Part shown: positions 42,968 to 51,757 of the stretch, one piece after another | Layout: every line of letters starts with the position of its first letter | Numbering within the stretch: position 1 is the stretch's first letter | Assembly: GCA_027483645.1 (NCBI GenBank) | Contig: JAIXUD010000017.1 | Coordinates: 62,001 to 126,000 of the forward strand | DNA length: 64,000 nucleotides | Source of the DNA: Sphingobacteriales bacterium | GTDB lineage: Bacteria; Bacteroidota; Bacteroidia; Chitinophagales; CAIOSU01 | Direction: 5' to 3' | Program-made: the position numbers and the translations under genes | The notes under the pieces: generated by a model | The model's input: only the letters and a program-made list of their open reading frames with translations | Database searches by the model: none | What the model was told of the DNA's origin: nothing

Positions 42968-44569
42968 ATGACCAACAAGACTGATTTTCTGGTAATAGGC
43001 TCCGGTATTGCGGGGCTTACCTTCGCGGTAAAAACCGCCGAGCGTTTCCCCGACCGAAAGGTCACCATCATTACCAAGGCCGATGAGGACGAGAGCAACA
43101 CCAAGTATGCCCAAGGTGGCATAGCCGCAGTGTGGGATATGAATACCGATAGCCTTGACAAGCACATTGCAGATACGCTAGATGCTGGCGATGGCCTTTG
43201 CGACCTAGATGTGGTGAAAGCCGTGGTAACCGAAGGCCCCATACGCACACGCGAGATTATTGAATGGGGTACCCAATTTGATAAAGATGATAGCGGTGCC
43301 TACCACCTTGGCATGGAGGGTGGCCACACTGCACACCGCGTGCTGCACCACAAGGATACCACGGGCATGGAAATAGAGCGTGCCCTACTGGCCCGCGCCC
43401 ATACGCTGCCCAACATTGAGCTGTTCACCCACCACTTTGTTATCGATATTATTACCCAGCACCATTTGGGCGGGGCCATTACCCGCGTAACCCCAGGCAT
43501 AAAATGCTACGGCGTATATGTGCTAAACCTGCAGAGCTACCGCACGGAAAAAATATTGAGCCGCATAACCGTAATGGCGAGTGGCGGGGCAGGGCAGGTA
43601 TACAAAAGCACCACCAACCCACGCATAGCTACTGGCGATGGTGTGGCAATGGTGTACCGAGCCAAGGGCCGCATTATGGATATGGAGTTTATCCAGTTCC
43701 ACCCAACTTCGCTGTTTAATCCGCTGGAGAGCCCGTCGTTCTTGATTTCGGAGGCGGTGCGTGGCCATGGCGCGGTGTTGAGGCTTCGTAACGGCGAGGA
43801 GTTTATGCACCAGTACGACCCACGTGGTTCCCTTGCACCACGCGATATTGTGGCCCGTGCCATCGATAATGAAATGAAAAAGGGCGGGGAAGAATACCTG
43901 TATTTGGATTGTCGCCACTTGGATAAGGCCGATTTCATCCACCATTTCCCTAACATCTATGAAAAGTGCGCCAGCATCGGCATCCATATCGAGAAGGATA
44001 TGATACCCGTGGTACCAGCGGCCCACTACAGTTGCGGCGGTATACAAACGGACCTGTACGGCCGCAGCTCCATCAACAACCTATATGCCTGCGGCGAGTG
44101 CTCTGCCACCGGCCTGCACGGGGCCAACCGCTTGGCCAGCAATTCCCTTTTGGAAGCACTGGTTTATGCCCACCGTATATTTGAGGATGCCGCCAGCCGC
44201 ATTGCCGACATTGAGTACGAAGACAGCATACCTAACTGGGATGCAGCCGGCACCAAAGAACCCGAAGAACTGGTACTGATAACCCAGAGCCGCAAAGAGC
44301 TACAGGAAATAATGAGCAACTATGTGGGCATCGTTCGCAGCGATGTGCGCCTAGAGCGCGCCTTGGTACGCCTAAAGCTTTTGCACCAAGAAACCGAGGC
44401 GCTATACGAAAAAACCATCCTGAGCCCGCAACTGTGCGAGCTACGCAACATGATAACCATGGGCTACCTCATTACCAAAAGCTCCGCCATACGCAAAGAA
44501 AGCCGAGGCCTACACTACACCACCGACTACCCCGAGAAGAAGGCTTGGGCGGAGGATACTGTTTTGTAA
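42968..44569 (+). CDS. nadB: L-aspartate oxidase (NadB)
   Basis: The 533-residue flavoenzyme oxidises L-aspartate to iminoaspartate, the first step of de novo NAD synthesis. The FAD-binding motif is VIGSGIAGLTFAV (residues about 8-20). Later TKYAQGGIAAVW and EGGHTAHRVLHHKDTTGMEIE give the active-site region; the Arg in DPRGSLAPRDIVARAID and HYSCGGI are conserved in the succinate dehydrogenase/NadB family. The C-terminus ends in KKAWAEDTVL. The gene is full-length. Two decayed copies of its last codons occur downstream (44801-44898 and 45592-45681). Confidence 0.95.
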   Translation: MTNKTDFLVIGSGIAGLTFAVKTAERFPDRKVTIITKADEDESNTKYAQGGIAAVWDMNTDSLDKHIADTLDAGDGLCDLDVVKAVVTEGPIRTREIIEWGTQFDKDDSGAYHLGMEGGHTAHRVLHHKDTTGMEIERALLARAHTLPNIELFTHHFVIDIITQHHLGGAITRVTPGIKCYGVYVLNLQSYRTEKILSRITVMASGGAGQVYKSTTNPRIATGDGVAMVYRAKGRIMDMEFIQFHPTSLFNPLESPSFLISEAVRGHGAVLRLRNGEEFMHQYDPRGSLAPRDIVARAIDNEMKKGGEEYLYLDCRHLDKADFIHHFPNIYEKCASIGIHIEKDMIPVVPAAHYSCGGIQTDLYGRSSINNLYACGECSATGLHGANRLASNSLLEALVYAHRIFEDAASRIADIEYEDSIPNWDAAGTKEPEELVLITQSRKELQEIMSNYVGIVRSDVRLERALVRLKLLHQETEALYEKTILSPQLCELRNMITMGYLITKSSAIRKESRGLHYTTDYPEKKAWAEDTVL

Positions 44570-45043
44570 TGGTCGACAGACGACGGACCACAGACCACAG
44601 TTTCTTTTCGTTAAAGGGCTTGAGGTATAGAAGTAGTAACTACGGCAATATGCTTTTCCGGAAAATGAGTGGTCGGACCAATACGTTGAGAAGGGCTGTA
44701 AATTTGCATTTTGAGGATAATTTTATGGCCAGGCGTTGGTCTGCACCATTAAAACGTAACACGGGGTAATGGTATGCTGCTGGGATTACTAGCTATGGCG
44801 ATTACTAAGAGATCCTGGTGAGCAAAGAAAGCCGCGGCCTATACTACACCACCGACTACCCCGAGAAAAAGGCTTGGGCAGAGGATACGGTGCTGTGAGT
44901 TGATCGATAGACGATGGTCGATGGACCACAGACCACGGTTTCTGTTTGAGGATATGAAATATGGAATTTCAAATGAGATAGGTGATACTGAAAATGAACT
45001 ATAAAGCCTAACTTAGAGTATATCTAATAAAGATAGTAGCGAT
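44570..45043. other. 474-bp gap between nadB and the toxin-antitoxin pair
   Basis: The gap contains a family B repeat right after the nadB stop (GGTCGACAGACGACGGACC, about 44571-44600), the second nadB tail copy (44801-44898), and another family B repeat (about 44900-44945, GATCGATAGACGATGGTCG). Both family B copies are followed by related sequence (TTTCT...TTGAGG), so the unit 'tail plus repeat' was duplicated. No other ORF was found. Confidence 0.75.
44801..44898 (+). pseudogene. nadB 3'-end remnant, copy 2
   Basis: ATTACTAAGAGATCC and the following bases align with nadB codons for ITKSS-AIRKESRG; after the codons for SKESRGLYYTTDYPEKKAWA the copy ends in codons for EDTVL and TGA. An early in-frame TGA and indels show decay at the 5' side. 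The last 25 codons are conserved in protein, but differ from nadB at third positions; they share GAGAAAAA and ACGGTGCTG with copy 3 and not with nadB. Confidence 0.8.
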
Positions 45044-45283
45044 ATGTATTTAAAGGCTTCCATCATAGAAAAGATTAAAGGCATTGACGATGAAAGGTTT
45101 TTGCAAGCTGTAGAAGCCATGCTTGAAACCTATCAACAAAGCAATGCTACCACTTACACAATTGCTGGCGAACCGCTCAATACAGACCAGTACCGTAGGC
45201 ATATCCAACAAATCATCAAAGAAGTGGATGCTGGCGAAACTATTTCTCACGAAGATTTGAAAAAGGAATCGGAGTCTTGGTAA
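45044..45283 (+). CDS. Antitoxin of a ParE/RelE-type toxin
   Basis: The 79-residue product has an early helical part (SIIEKIKGIDDERFLQAVEA) and a C-terminal RRHIQQIIKEVDAGETISHEDLKKESESW. This is the usual ending of small antitoxins that bind RelE/ParE toxins through an acidic helix. The N-terminus (MYLKASIIEKI) is probably the DNA-binding and dimer part. The toxin starts 3 nt downstream, so the genes are cotranscribed. It belongs to an insert within repeated nadB tails. Confidence 0.75.
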   Translation: MYLKASIIEKIKGIDDERFLQAVEAMLETYQQSNATTYTIAGEPLNTDQYRRHIQQIIKEVDAGETISHEDLKKESESW

Positions 45284-45286
45284 ACT

Positions 45287-45592
45287 ATGAAGTTACGTTG
45301 GTCAAAAAGGGCAAGAACTTCCCTTCAGGATATAGTTAAATATATTGGCAAAGACTATCCTTTAACTGCCGCTAAAGTTAATTTGCGAATAATTGATACT
45401 GCGGAATCTATACTGCCCAACCCTGAAAAATTTGCCAGAGAGGAGGTGCTAAGAGAGGATGGCAATATTCGATTTAAAGCAGTTTGGAGCTATAAAATCG
45501 TTTATCTGATCAGAGAAAATCAGGTGGTGATTCTTGATGTCTTTGATTCTAGACAGGACCCAGAAAAGTTAAAAGATTTGTTGGAGAAGTGA
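45287..45592 (+). CDS. ParE/RelE-family toxin
   Basis: The 101-residue product matches the RelE/ParE fold: MKLRWSKRARTSLQDIVKYI at the N-terminus, then SILPNPEKFAREEVLREDGNIRFKAV, WSYKIVYLIRENQVVILDVFDSRQDP and a final KLKDLLEK. The conserved basic residues K and R at the active surface (R in NIRFKA, SYKIVY) are in place. The target (gyrase or ribosome-bound mRNA) cannot be told. The stop codon overlaps the beginning of nadB remnant copy 3 by one base (45592), which indicates that the insert was joined precisely there. Confidence 0.85.
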   Translation: MKLRWSKRARTSLQDIVKYIGKDYPLTAAKVNLRIIDTAESILPNPEKFAREEVLREDGNIRFKAVWSYKIVYLIRENQVVILDVFDSRQDPEKLKDLLEK

Positions 45593-45681
45593 GCTCGGCC
45601 ATCCGCAAAATAATCTGCAGCCTAGACTATACCACCGACTACCCCGAGAAAAAAGCTTGGACGGAGGATACGGTGCTGTGA
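45592..45681 (+). pseudogene. nadB 3'-end remnant, copy 3
   Basis: The 29 codons beginning AGC TCG GCC ATC CGC align without gaps with the last 29 codons of nadB and end in TGA: SSAIRK is kept, then IICSLDY replaces ESRGLHY, and TTDYPEKKAW-TEDTVL follows. It begins at the last base of the toxin gene's stop. There is no start codon, so it is not an active gene. Confidence 0.85.
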
Positions 45682-46433
45682 GGTTGGACGATGGACCATA
45701 GACTGCTGCAGTTCCCCAATAACAATAACTAATACCGTTTGGACATTGAAATAACTGTTAAAATAGCGAAAATGTACCGCTGGTTAAAAATGTATGTCAT
45801 CCCGACCTTTTTCGGGAGGGATCTCGTGGCTAATAGGTGAAGCAGTGCAATTACCTATAGACCTCTCCGTATTATGTATAAGGCTTCATCGGTAAGTGTA
45901 AATCAACCATCGGTGCCAAAAGATCCCTCCCGAAAAAGGTCGGGATGACAGACGTTAATAATCCTCTATTTAAAGTCTAAATGGTATAATAACCAATCAA
46001 CCACCTCCCAAACCCCCGTCAATAATCACTTTCTGGACGACAAAACTAGCATGGCTGGACCGAAGCATCTCCCTTCGTTTTTCCTAGGCTAGGGGCTGGT
46101 CCGCCCCATCATCATGCAACAAATCAACGCCAACCGCCTACAACTTAACCTGCTTATGCTACAATTGATTGTTAAAGAATGTCAACTTGGGCTGTGTCAC
46201 ATAATTAAGCACTCACCAAACCGTTATTAGAGCAGCGGTATGGTGTACACTTCGGTAGTCAATTTATTGTACAGTAGCTGTGCTAAATAGCATACAAATT
46301 GCAGTGCAAGTGCTTCAAATAGGCAAAAAATGGGCAAAATGAGCCTCATATAGCGTTTGGCATGGTAGTTGGTTTCTGTGTAGGCAAATGCAAAAACACG
46401 CATTGCCAACTGCAAAAACTGAGGGACAATACC
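45593..46433. other. 841-bp stretch without an intact gene
   Basis: It contains nadB remnant copy 3, a family B repeat (about 45686-45710), the 30-bp inverted repeat element (45795-45950), and about 480 bp before the sigma-factor gene. In the last part I see no clear promoter box, ORF or tRNA. Confidence 0.6.
45795..45950. mobile_element. MITE-like element with perfect 30-bp terminal inverted repeats
   Basis: The arm TGTCATCCCGACCTTTTTCG (45795-45824) is matched perfectly by its reverse complement at 45921-45950. The 96-bp interior has no ORF. Similar GTCATCCCGA-type repeats are widely scattered in bacterial genomes. The arms contain CCCGA and TCGGGA, so the element can fold into a long hairpin. 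No target-site duplication is evident. Confidence 0.75.
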
Positions 46434-47021
46434 ATGAACACGGCCGCCACTAGCACTAAAACAGACAAGGAACTGATTGACCTATACCTTGAAGGGCATG
46501 AACATGCGCTGGAGAGCTTAATCAATAGGCATCAGGATAAGGTGTTCACTTCCATTATGATGTTCGTGAAAGACACGAATCTGGCGGAAGACATCTTTCA
46601 AGATACCTTTATCAAGGTGCTGCACACCTTGCGCAGCGGTACTTATAAAGAGGAAGGTAAGTTTGCCCCGTGGGTAATGCGCATATCGTACAACCTATGC
46701 ATCGATCATTTCCGTAGGCTGAAGCGCAACCCGATGGTGGCTACCAGCGATGGTTTCGACATCTTTGAAGTATTGAAGTTTGCCGATGAAAACGCCGAAG
46801 ACCGCATCATTCGGAAAGAAACGCACCACAAAGTGCGCAAATTGGTAGAGAGCCTACCAGAGGAGCAGCGCGAAGTGGTAATACTGCGCCACTACGCTGG
46901 CCTATCTTTCAAAGAGATTGCCGATACTACTGGCGTAAGCATCAATACCGCCCTGGGCCGTATGCGTTATGCGCTTATCAACTTACGTAAAATGATTACC
47001 GAAAACGCCATATCGTTATAA
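46434..47021 (+). CDS. ECF-type RNA polymerase sigma factor
   Basis: The ATG at 46434 gives 195 residues. Region 2 is ALESLINRHQDKVFTSIMMF and DIFQDTFIKVLHTL, followed by FAPWVMRISYNLCIDHFR (region 2.4). Region 4 is ESLPEEQREVVILRHYAGLSFKEIADTTGVSINTALGRMRYA, the -35 recognition helix. No anti-sigma gene is adjacent, so its control is unknown. The earlier frame start at 46362 has no family similarity. A terminator follows at 47077-47114. Confidence 0.9.
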   Translation: MNTAATSTKTDKELIDLYLEGHEHALESLINRHQDKVFTSIMMFVKDTNLAEDIFQDTFIKVLHTLRSGTYKEEGKFAPWVMRISYNLCIDHFRRLKRNPMVATSDGFDIFEVLKFADENAEDRIIRKETHHKVRKLVESLPEEQREVVILRHYAGLSFKEIADTTGVSINTALGRMRYALINLRKMITENAISL

Positions 47022-47076
47022 GACAATACAATACAGATTGGGTTAGTTAAACAGTGTTGAATATAGTTTAGCAGTC

Positions 47077-47114
47077 AGTGCCGAGGTTAGTAAGGTTTCC
47101 TCGGCACTTTTTTT
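47077..47114 (+). terminator. Rho-independent terminator of the sigma-factor gene
   Basis: AGTGCCGAGG and CCTCGGCACT form a perfect 10-bp stem around TTAGTAAGGTTT, followed by seven T residues. Confidence 0.9.
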
Positions 47115-47134
47115 ATTGATAGTGCCATGCAGGG

Positions 47135-48271
47135 TCAAGCTATTTTTATCAAAGCTCCCTTCACCGTAGCCACCACCTGCAGCACTTCCGCTTCGGTAGT
47201 CTCTTTACCCAAACTAAACCTTATGGAGTTGTACGCCAGTGCATCGCTTACGCCCATGGCCTTTAACACATAGGATGGCTCCATAAGTGCTGAAGTGCAG
47301 GCCGAGCCAGATGATACAGCAACAGTGTCGGCCAAGGTCTTCAACAAACCGCCAGCCTTCAAACCCGCAAAAGAAATGTTAGCCGTATTGGGCAGTCGAT
47401 GCGCTGTATTGCCATTGAGCGATGCGCCTTGCAATGCCAGCAGCTCCTGCTCCAGCAGCTTGCGCAGGGCCAAAGTGTGGTTATAATATTGGTTCTGCTC
47501 CTGCAGGGCAATTTCCGCTGCCATGCCCAACCCTACAATGCCTGGCACATTAAGCGTGCCTGAGCGAAGGCCGCTTTCGTGCCCACCCCCTTCTATTAAC
47601 GCCGGCAACTTCACCCGTGGGCCGCGCCTGCGTAGGTAGATGGCGCCCACGCCCTTTGGGCCGTACATTTTGTGCGCACTCAGTGGGGCAATGTCGATGC
47701 CCAATGCCTGCACATCCACCGGTAGTTTGCCGAGCGCTTGGGTAATATCACTCATAAACAATACCCCGTGCCGCTTGCACAAGTGGCCAATCTCCACAAT
47801 GGGTTGAACGACCCCTGTTTCATTGTTGGCCATCATTACACACACTAGGATAGTTTCAGGGGTAATGGCTTGCTCTAGTTGGATAAGGTCAATGAGCCCT
47901 TTATGGTCTACTGGCAAATAGGTAATGTTCGCGCCCCGCTGCTCAAGCCCTGCACAAACATCCAGCACGGCTTTGTGCTCGGTTGCAACGGTAATAATGT
48001 GTTTTCCTTTGGTTTGATATACTTCCCATACCCCCTTCAGCGCCAGGTTGATACTCTCCGTAGCGCCCGAGGTAAACGTAACTTCGGTTGGTTCTGCGTG
48101 TAATAGCGCTGCCACCCGCTCGCGGGCCAGTGCTACGGCATCGCTAGCCACCCAGCCAAAGCGGTGCGCCGTGCTAGCTGCATTGCCAAACTTCTCGGTG
48201 AAATACGGCAGCATGGCTTCTAGCACTCGGCTATCCACGGGTGTGGTGGCATTATGGTCAAGGTAAATCAT
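47135..48271 (-). CDS. Cysteine desulfurase (IscS/NifS family)
   Basis: The 378-residue PLP enzyme converts cysteine to alanine and a persulfide for Fe-S clusters or thio-cofactors. Motifs: YLDHNATTPVD at the N-terminus, VATEHKAVLD (His of the cofactor stack), SDITQALGKLPVDV, the PLP-binding lysine in PLSAHKMYGPKGVG (K201), and the active-site cysteine in SSGSACTSALMEPSYVLKAMGV (C325). The SSGSAC sequence is IscS-like. Length and motifs are intact. It is divergent from metK with a 209-bp gap. No iscU or other cluster genes are near. Confidence 0.93.
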   Translation of the reverse strand: MIYLDHNATTPVDSRVLEAMLPYFTEKFGNAASTAHRFGWVASDAVALARERVAALLHAEPTEVTFTSGATESINLALKGVWEVYQTKGKHIITVATEHKAVLDVCAGLEQRGANITYLPVDHKGLIDLIQLEQAITPETILVCVMMANNETGVVQPIVEIGHLCKRHGVLFMSDITQALGKLPVDVQALGIDIAPLSAHKMYGPKGVGAIYLRRRGPRVKLPALIEGGGHESGLRSGTLNVPGIVGLGMAAEIALQEQNQYYNHTLALRKLLEQELLALQGASLNGNTAHRLPNTANISFAGLKAGGLLKTLADTVAVSSGSACTSALMEPSYVLKAMGVSDALAYNSIRFSLGKETTEAEVLQVVATVKGALIKIA

Positions 48272-48480
48272 TAAGGTAAAATTAGCAGTATTTAGCTACT
48301 GTTTTGTTTATCCATAACCGATGGTGGGTAGCGGATGAAATTGAAGTTGGATGTGCCAACAAAAACATCAACTCTTGAGCCACCATCTCCAAAACCAAAA
48401 AAATAATTTCCGCTACAATCCAAAACCCTTTTCCTATTTTTGGGCTGTAATTACATTTTACCCATAAACCATTATCACTC

Positions 48481-49740
48481 ATGCCATACTTGTTTACCTC
48501 AGAGTCGGTTTCGGAAGGCCACCCGGACAAAGTATCCGACCAAATATCAGATGCGCTTATCGATAACTTCCTGGCTTTCGACCCAGAGTCGAAAGTGGCT
48601 TGCGAAACCCTTTGTACCACTGGTTTGGTGGTATTGGCTGGTGAGGTAAAATCGACCGTATACTTAGATGTACAAACTATTGCCCGCGATGTAATCAAGA
48701 AGATTGGCTACACCAAGAGCGAATATATGTTCGAAGCGAATAGCTGCGGTATTATCTCGGCTATCCACGAGCAATCAAGCGACATCAACCAAGGTGTTGA
48801 GCGCAAAAATAAAGAAGAGCAAGGTGCCGGCGACCAAGGTATGATGTTCGGTTATGCTAGCCGCGATACCGACAACTACATGCCGTTGCCATTGGAGATT
48901 GCCCACCAGATGTTGATTGAGTTGGCTGAGCTTCGCCGCGAGAACAAAAAAATAAAGTACCTACGCCCTGATAGCAAGAGCCAGGTAACCATTGAATACG
49001 ACGACAACAATACGCCTATCCGTATCGATGCCATTGTACTTTCTACTCAGCACGATGATTTCGACAGCGAGAAGAAAATGCAGAAGCAAATTGAGGAAGA
49101 TGTAATCAACATCCTGATTCCGCGCGTAATGAAGAAATTCCCTAAGCGTGTACAGAAGTTGTTTGATGATAAAATCACTTACCACGTAAACCCAACCGGC
49201 AAATTCGTTATCGGTGGTCCACATGGTGATACCGGCCTTACTGGTCGTAAAATCATCGTTGATACTTACGGTGGCAAAGGTGCCCACGGTGGTGGCGCAT
49301 TCAGCGGTAAAGATCCTTCAAAAGTTGACCGCTCTGCCGCTTATGCTACTCGCCACATTGCCAAGAACTTGGTAGCTGCAGGTGTTGCTGATGAGGTGTT
49401 GGTACAAGTGTCTTACGCTATCGGCGTGGCCAAGCCAATGGGTATCTATGTAAACACCTACGGCACTGCCAAAGTGAAACTGAACGACGGTGAGATTGCC
49501 AAAATAGTAGAGAAAGTGTTCGATATGCGCCCTTACGCCATTGAGCAGCGCTTGAAACTACGCACCCCTATCTACAGCGAGACCGCAGCTTATGGCCACA
49601 TGGGCCGCACGCCACAGGTGGTAACCAAAACCTTCAGCTTGCCAAGCGGCGAGAAGAAGAAGGTAGAGGTGGAGTTGTTTACTTGGGAGAAATTGGACTT
49701 TGTGGATGCCGTTAAAAAGGCATTCAAAATCAAAGACTAA
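48481..49740 (+). CDS. metK: S-adenosylmethionine synthetase (MetK)
   Basis: The 419-residue protein makes SAM from methionine and ATP. Motifs seen: [20 protein letters not shown] at the N-terminus (ATP-binding), [43 protein letters not shown] with the following [20 protein letters not shown] (methionine and phosphate binding), and the final [12 protein letters not shown]. This family is conserved and full length. No SAM riboswitch structure was noticed in the 209 bases upstream. A terminator follows at 49767-49798. Confidence 0.97.
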   Translation: MPYLFTSESVSEGHPDKVSDQISDALIDNFLAFDPESKVACETLCTTGLVVLAGEVKSTVYLDVQTIARDVIKKIGYTKSEYMFEANSCGIISAIHEQSSDINQGVERKNKEEQGAGDQGMMFGYASRDTDNYMPLPLEIAHQMLIELAELRRENKKIKYLRPDSKSQVTIEYDDNNTPIRIDAIVLSTQHDDFDSEKKMQKQIEEDVINILIPRVMKKFPKRVQKLFDDKITYHVNPTGKFVIGGPHGDTGLTGRKIIVDTYGGKGAHGGGAFSGKDPSKVDRSAAYATRHIAKNLVAAGVADEVLVQVSYAIGVAKPMGIYVNTYGTAKVKLNDGEIAKIVEKVFDMRPYAIEQRLKLRTPIYSETAAYGHMGRTPQVVTKTFSLPSGEKKKVEVELFTWEKLDFVDAVKKAFKIKD

Positions 49741-49766
49741 TCAAGTTTTCGATAGACTTATATAGG

Positions 49767-49798
49767 AAGCCCTTCTAGCCTAAAGCTAGAGGGGCTTT
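49767..49798 (+). terminator. Rho-independent terminator of metK
   Basis: AAGCCCTTCTAGC and GCTAGAGGGGCTT pair with one mismatch around CTAAA, followed by a short T run (TTTTGATTTTTG). Confidence 0.85.
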
Positions 49799-49842
49799 TG
49801 ATTTTTGTTTAATTGTAATGTATTTTCACCCAAAACGATACC

Positions 49843-50304
49843 ATGCGGTTTTTGTACGCTTATATATTGTGCTGCATCATTTTTGGGATGGTGGTTATAG
49901 TTTTTGAGATGTGGAAGAAAACATACCGCGGCAAATATATGGTGGGCACCCTTTTGTTTCCGTCCATCGTATTCGGCAATTGGGTACACAGTCTTCACGA
50001 CCACCCTAGTAACTCGCAGAAATACATACGCCTACAATGGATGTTGAGAATACACGCCTTGCTATTGTTGGCCAGCATATTAGTGCCATTCGAGTACCTC
50101 GGCGCCGAAATAGCCCGATTTTCGCAACCCAGCATACAAAGCAATAGCCACGTTGCCGCTGGAACGGAAGTGGCATTCGATTTCGCTTTTGTAGCTATTG
50201 GCGGACTGGTTTCGGTAATTGAGCTAGTGGCATGGTTTATTGCATACGTGTTCCTCGCCTTTTTCCTAGTTATTGTGCCGCGCATTGTGAGGCCGGTACA
50301 ATAG
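49843..50304 (+). CDS. Membrane protein of unknown function
   Basis: The 153-residue product has three hydrophobic segments (about 4-21, 69-84 and 118-147), with a polar loop containing HDHPSNSQKYIRLQW. The last segment FIAYVFLAFFLVIVPRIV is strongly hydrophobic. I recognise no family. It stands between metK and creD, convergent with the latter. Its coding potential is judged from membrane pattern and lack of overlap. Confidence 0.5.
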   Translation: MRFLYAYILCCIIFGMVVIVFEMWKKTYRGKYMVGTLLFPSIVFGNWVHSLHDHPSNSQKYIRLQWMLRIHALLLLASILVPFEYLGAEIARFSQPSIQSNSHVAAGTEVAFDFAFVAIGGLVSVIELVAWFIAYVFLAFFLVIVPRIVRPVQ

Positions 50305-50344
50305 CCCAGCCTGCTAAACTGATTTAGCCCGAATAACAAATTGC

Positions 50345-51685
50345 CTATTTCTGAATATTGTACCAATCAATCTTTCGAGAAAGGAACATAATAACCGCAA
50401 GCACCACAAACAGACCAATACTACCCATCAGCAAGGCAAAGTCTTCCATTTGCACGATGGTGAAAATGAAGAGATAAAGCACGGTGAGCAGCAGCCCGAT
50501 GAGTACTGTTATGCGTTTCACCTGGAAGATGCTATGAGCATACAGTGTAATCATGCCGATGATGCCAATGCTGCTTATCAGGTAACTCCATCCAAAAGCG
50601 ATGTGCTCCGAAAGGCCGATAAGCAGGGTATAGAATACGCAAAGTGCCAGCCCGACAATAATGTACTGTATAGGATGTACGCGCACTTTATACATTATCT
50701 GTACAAAAAAGATGATGATAAACGTAAGGGTAATAAACATGGACGCATACTTGGCCGAGCGCATACTCTTCTGGTACTCATCCACAGGCACTATCAAGTT
50801 TACCCCAAAAGACGACTCCGCAAGGGTGGTAATAGCACCACGAAAACTTTGTGGGAAAGAACGGTTCAGGTGGAGAACATCCCACATAGCAGTAAAGCCT
50901 CCTTCGGTTATTTCGCGCTCATCGGGCAGGAAGGCACCCTCAAAGCTAGGGTCGTTCCAAGTAGAGCTTACTTTGATGGTGGTAGTCTCCCCAATAGGGA
51001 TAAACTCAAGCCCAGTGCTACCGTTGAAATCCAGCGCGAGGCTGAAATTATAATCTTTGGTTGCCGTATCTACTGGCACTTGCGTACTGATACCTGATAC
51101 TATCACTTCATTGGTTTCGACACCTGGCTCAAAGAAGTAATCTTTGCTATTCCATTTTACGGAAACGCCTTTTTGTATGCCCCTAAGGTCTGCCAAACCA
51201 AGGGAAGTAAAGGCCTCATCCCACAGCACATCCTCGTGCCTTATCTTCCATTGCTCAAAATCGGGACTATCAAAATTACCCGATATGGAAAGCTGGGCCG
51301 TGTACACCACAATTTTATAGATACCGCGATACCTTACTTCTGGTACTATCTCCCCTTCAATATTCAATTGGCTTGGGAAAAAGTGCGCGTACTTTCGGGT
51401 GGCTATCATTACATAGCCGTCTTTGGCAGTGGCACTGTTCTGTTTATAGTATTCGTTATAGGGTACGGTTAGCACTAGGCCCACTACCCTTTGTTTATTA
51501 CCCCACTTGCCACTTACTTCTTGTACAGCCTCCTGTTTGCGGTTCTCCCGCTCCCAGATTACATCCTCTACCATATCCACTGGTATTAGCAACAGCAAAA
51601 TCAGTATACCCATTGTTATCATGCGCAGGGTAATCGAGTTGCGAACCCAGTTGTTGGCGCGCTCAAAGAATGATAGTTTCTCCAT
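50345..51685 (-). CDS. creD: CreD-family inner-membrane protein
   Basis: The 446-residue protein starts with a membrane segment after FFERANNWVRNSITLRMITMGIL, then the typical IPVDMVEDVIWERENRKQEAVQEVSG of CreD. A periplasmic domain (about 60-310) with VRYRGIYKIVVYTAQLSISG and SLALDFNGSTGLEFIPIG is followed by five membrane segments at about 320-435. CreD proteins help maintain envelope integrity and respond to colicins in E. coli, where they are controlled by CreBC. No CreBC pair is next to this gene. It is likely cotranscribed with no neighbour. Confidence 0.88.
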   Translation of the reverse strand: MEKLSFFERANNWVRNSITLRMITMGILILLLLIPVDMVEDVIWERENRKQEAVQEVSGKWGNKQRVVGLVLTVPYNEYYKQNSATAKDGYVMIATRKYAHFFPSQLNIEGEIVPEVRYRGIYKIVVYTAQLSISGNFDSPDFEQWKIRHEDVLWDEAFTSLGLADLRGIQKGVSVKWNSKDYFFEPGVETNEVIVSGISTQVPVDTATKDYNFSLALDFNGSTGLEFIPIGETTTIKVSSTWNDPSFEGAFLPDEREITEGGFTAMWDVLHLNRSFPQSFRGAITTLAESSFGVNLIVPVDEYQKSMRSAKYASMFITLTFIIIFFVQIMYKVRVHPIQYIIVGLALCVFYTLLIGLSEHIAFGWSYLISSIGIIGMITLYAHSIFQVKRITVLIGLLLTVLYLFIFTIVQMEDFALLMGSIGLFVVLAVIMFLSRKIDWYNIQK

Positions 51686-51757
51686 AGTGTTGTTGTGTGA
51701 ACTTTAAACGCTAAAGGACATGGTAAAGTATATTAAAAGATGTTAAGCTAAACGAAA

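Noticed and set aside
44801..45681. nadB tail copies as real small genes
   Set aside because: They have no start codon or ribosome-binding site, an early stop in copy 2, and align only with the end of nadB.
48272..48480. SAM riboswitch upstream of metK
   Set aside because: I could not find conserved SAM-I, SAM-II or SAM/SAH elements in the 209-bp gap; a covariance-model search would be decisive.
48282..48698. 138-residue minus-strand frame overlapping the metK start
   Set aside because: It overlaps metK on the opposite strand and has no recognisable pattern.
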